DNA of 21,900 nt from a virus. The notes under the pieces were generated by a model. It saw nothing but the letters and a program-made list of their open reading frames with translations. It ran no database searches and was not told where the DNA came from. Of this stretch, positions 20,542-21,900 are shown piece after piece. Position 1 is the first letter of the stretch, and each line of letters starts with the position of its first letter. The translations under genes and the position numbers were made by a program. Location of the stretch: the IMG/VR virus record IMGVR_UViG_3300009180_000243, positions 1 to 21,900 of that record. The stretch is one strand, 5' to 3'.

Positions 20542-21900
20542 ATGGCAAACCCATTCACAGGCGGCGCGGCCGGGTTCTCCGGCATCGACTACCTTGCGCC
20601 GGAAGTCGCCCAGCAGCAGCGCGAAATTCAGCGACAGCAGGCCATTGCCGACCTGTTGCGCCAGCAGTCGTTGGAGAACAACAACCAGACGCAGGTCGTC
20701 AGCGGTTGGGCCATTCCAAACTCAAGCGCAGGTCGTTTTTCACAGTTAGGCCAGGCGCTCATGGCCGGCTACATGCAGCGCAAGATCGACGGCAAGCAAG
20801 CCGCAGTGGCGCAGCAGCTGGCCGAGCGACTGGGCGGCGTGTCCTACGCCCCCGCCAGCCAATCCGGCAGCGCGACCGCCGTAACGCAGCCCGGCACTGC
20901 CACCAGCGCGCCTATTGTCGACGGGTCGGTGAGCGCGCCCAGCTTTGACTCGCGCAAGACGGTGGCGCCGGGGGCTGCGGGCGGCTCTGGGTCGTTGTTC
21001 CAGACAGCCATGCTGTTCAACGCCATGGGAATCCCGATTCCGCCCGAGATGGCGAGACAAATGGCAGGCGTGCAGCCGACTTTGGAATTCGAGAGGATTG
21101 ACACCGGGGATGGAACTCAAGTTGTCGCGTTCAACCCTCTTACTGGCCAGTCGCAAGTGGTTAGCTCAGTGCCCAAGAACGTCTCGCCAGACGCGCAACT
21201 GAGTGCCGGCGTCAGTATTCGCGGGCAAGACGTTGGCTCTCAAACTACACAGCGCGGGCAGAACATGACTGCCGCCACCGCCGCAGCAGGGCAAGCCATC
21301 GACGCCGCGCGGCTGCTCAAGCCTGAAATCGTTGTTGGGCCAAACGGAGCCGTTTACCAAATCCCAAGCATGTCTGTTCCTGGCTATCCTGCCGCCCCCT
21401 CCGGCACGCCAGCTAACACACCAGCTGGCATTCCGAGCGCGACGCCTTCGCCGGCAGGCGCTGCGCCGCAAGCCGCGCCCGCCGGCCTTGTGCCGGTGGT
21501 GCCCGGCAAGACGGCTAAAGACAAGGCGGCGGAGGAAATTGAGATTGATGCGGCCAAAGCGCAAGCGTTGGCCTTCCGCAATTTGCCGGATGTGTTAGCA
21601 GGGGTGGAGCGAAGCGTAAAACTGGTCAAAGACCTGAAGGATTCGCCCGACCTCGACAAGCTGGTTGGAAGTACCTATGGGAAACTCCAGTCACTGATCT
21701 CGGGTACCACTGAAGCTGATCTGCAAGCGCGGATCAATCAAATAAAGGGCGACGCGTTTATTCAAGCCTTCCAAGACTTGAAGGGCGGCGGCGCCGTCTC
21801 CGAAACCGAAGGCGAGAAAGCCACGACGGCTCGCACGCGCATGTCGGAAGCTCAATCTGTGAAAGAGTTTCAGGCGGCGGCGCAGGAATACATCGACGTC
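20542..21900 (+). CDS. Probable ejection/internal virion protein (3' partial)
   Basis: The frame is open from ATG at 20542 to the window end, giving 453 residues, so the gene is cut. GAGGA six bases upstream supports the start. The N-terminus is Gln-rich and helical (EVAQQQREIQRQQAIADLLR), with a KIDGKQAAVAQQLAERLGGV helix, then Ala/Pro/Thr-rich linkers (about 265-310). From about residue 320 it is strongly helical. At residues 401-453 it carries IKGDAFIQAFQDLKGGGAVS followed by ETEGEKATTARTRM, a motif common in phage ejection-type and tail-internal proteins. Together with its place after the S74 protein, this suggests a protein released with DNA. A tape measure-like protein is an alternative, but no long-tail genes are present. 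Confidence 0.65.
   Translation, partial: MANPFTGGAAGFSGIDYLAPEVAQQQREIQRQQAIADLLRQQSLENNNQTQVVSGWAIPNSSAGRFSQLGQALMAGYMQRKIDGKQAAVAQQLAERLGGVSYAPASQSGSATAVTQPGTATSAPIVDGSVSAPSFDSRKTVAPGAAGGSGSLFQTAMLFNAMGIPIPPEMARQMAGVQPTLEFERIDTGDGTQVVAFNPLTGQSQVVSSVPKNVSPDAQLSAGVSIRGQDVGSQTTQRGQNMTAATAAAGQAIDAARLLKPEIVVGPNGAVYQIPSMSVPGYPAAPSGTPANTPAGIPSATPSPAGAAPQAAPAGLVPVVPGKTAKDKAAEEIEIDAAKAQALAFRNLPDVLAGVERSVKLVKDLKDSPDLDKLVGSTYGKLQSLISGTTEADLQARINQIKGDAFIQAFQDLKGGGAVSETEGEKATTARTRMSEAQSVKEFQAAAQEYIDV

Noticed and set aside
1-21900. CRISPR array, insertion sequence or attachment site
   Set aside because: No regularly spaced direct repeats, transposase or integrase genes, or flanking duplications were seen.

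Overview
The window is one continuous stretch of a tailed-phage or prophage genome with every gene on the + strand. It reads as a lambda-like early/nin region joined to the head and tail module of a short-tailed phage (podovirus). Sampled coding segments are about 60-65% GC, and the nin-type genes have lambda-like counterparts. A high-GC proteobacterial host (for example Burkholderiales, Xanthomonadales or Pseudomonadales) is therefore plausible, but nothing here fixes the host. No integrase, repressor, bacterial flanking gene, tRNA or clear lysis cassette is visible.

Layout. Positions 3-2475 hold a compact early block with overlapping start and stop codons: the C-terminal part of a lambda P-like replication protein, a small unknown protein, a short NinB/Orf-like recombination protein, a YbcO-like zinc nuclease, a RusA resolvase, a DUF3310 protein, two small unknown proteins, and an HTH protein that is probably a Q-type late antiterminator. 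Positions 2451-2540 contain a candidate promoter and a strong intrinsic terminator, the arrangement expected for Q-controlled late expression.

From 2597 onward comes the late module: small and large terminase, then (unusually) a low-GC SGNH-hydrolase receptor-binding protein, then the portal, six small proteins, a tandemly duplicated terminator, scaffold, major capsid protein, a probable capsid-associated protein, another terminator, and a conserved virion-module protein with a coiled-coil tail. A low-GC tail spike, two small proteins (one a membrane protein), a head-tail adaptor, a tail nozzle-like protein, a GNAT acetyltransferase, a protein ending in a peptidase S74 domain, and the start of a long ejection-type protein cut by the window edge complete it.

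How it fits together. The early genes support replication initiation and recombination, and then the Q-like protein would let polymerase read through the late-operon terminators. TerS/TerL package DNA through the portal into a shell built from major capsid protein on the scaffold. The adaptor and nozzle proteins close the head and form the short tail. Two compositionally distinct adhesion proteins (4143-6053 and 14452-16146) probably set host range. The final genes probably encode internal or ejection proteins. The points most worth attention are the adhesin inserted between terL and portal, the terminator and antitermination architecture, the acetyltransferase inside the tail cluster and the S74 domain on a non-fibre protein. 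I did not find a clearly new multi-gene system.
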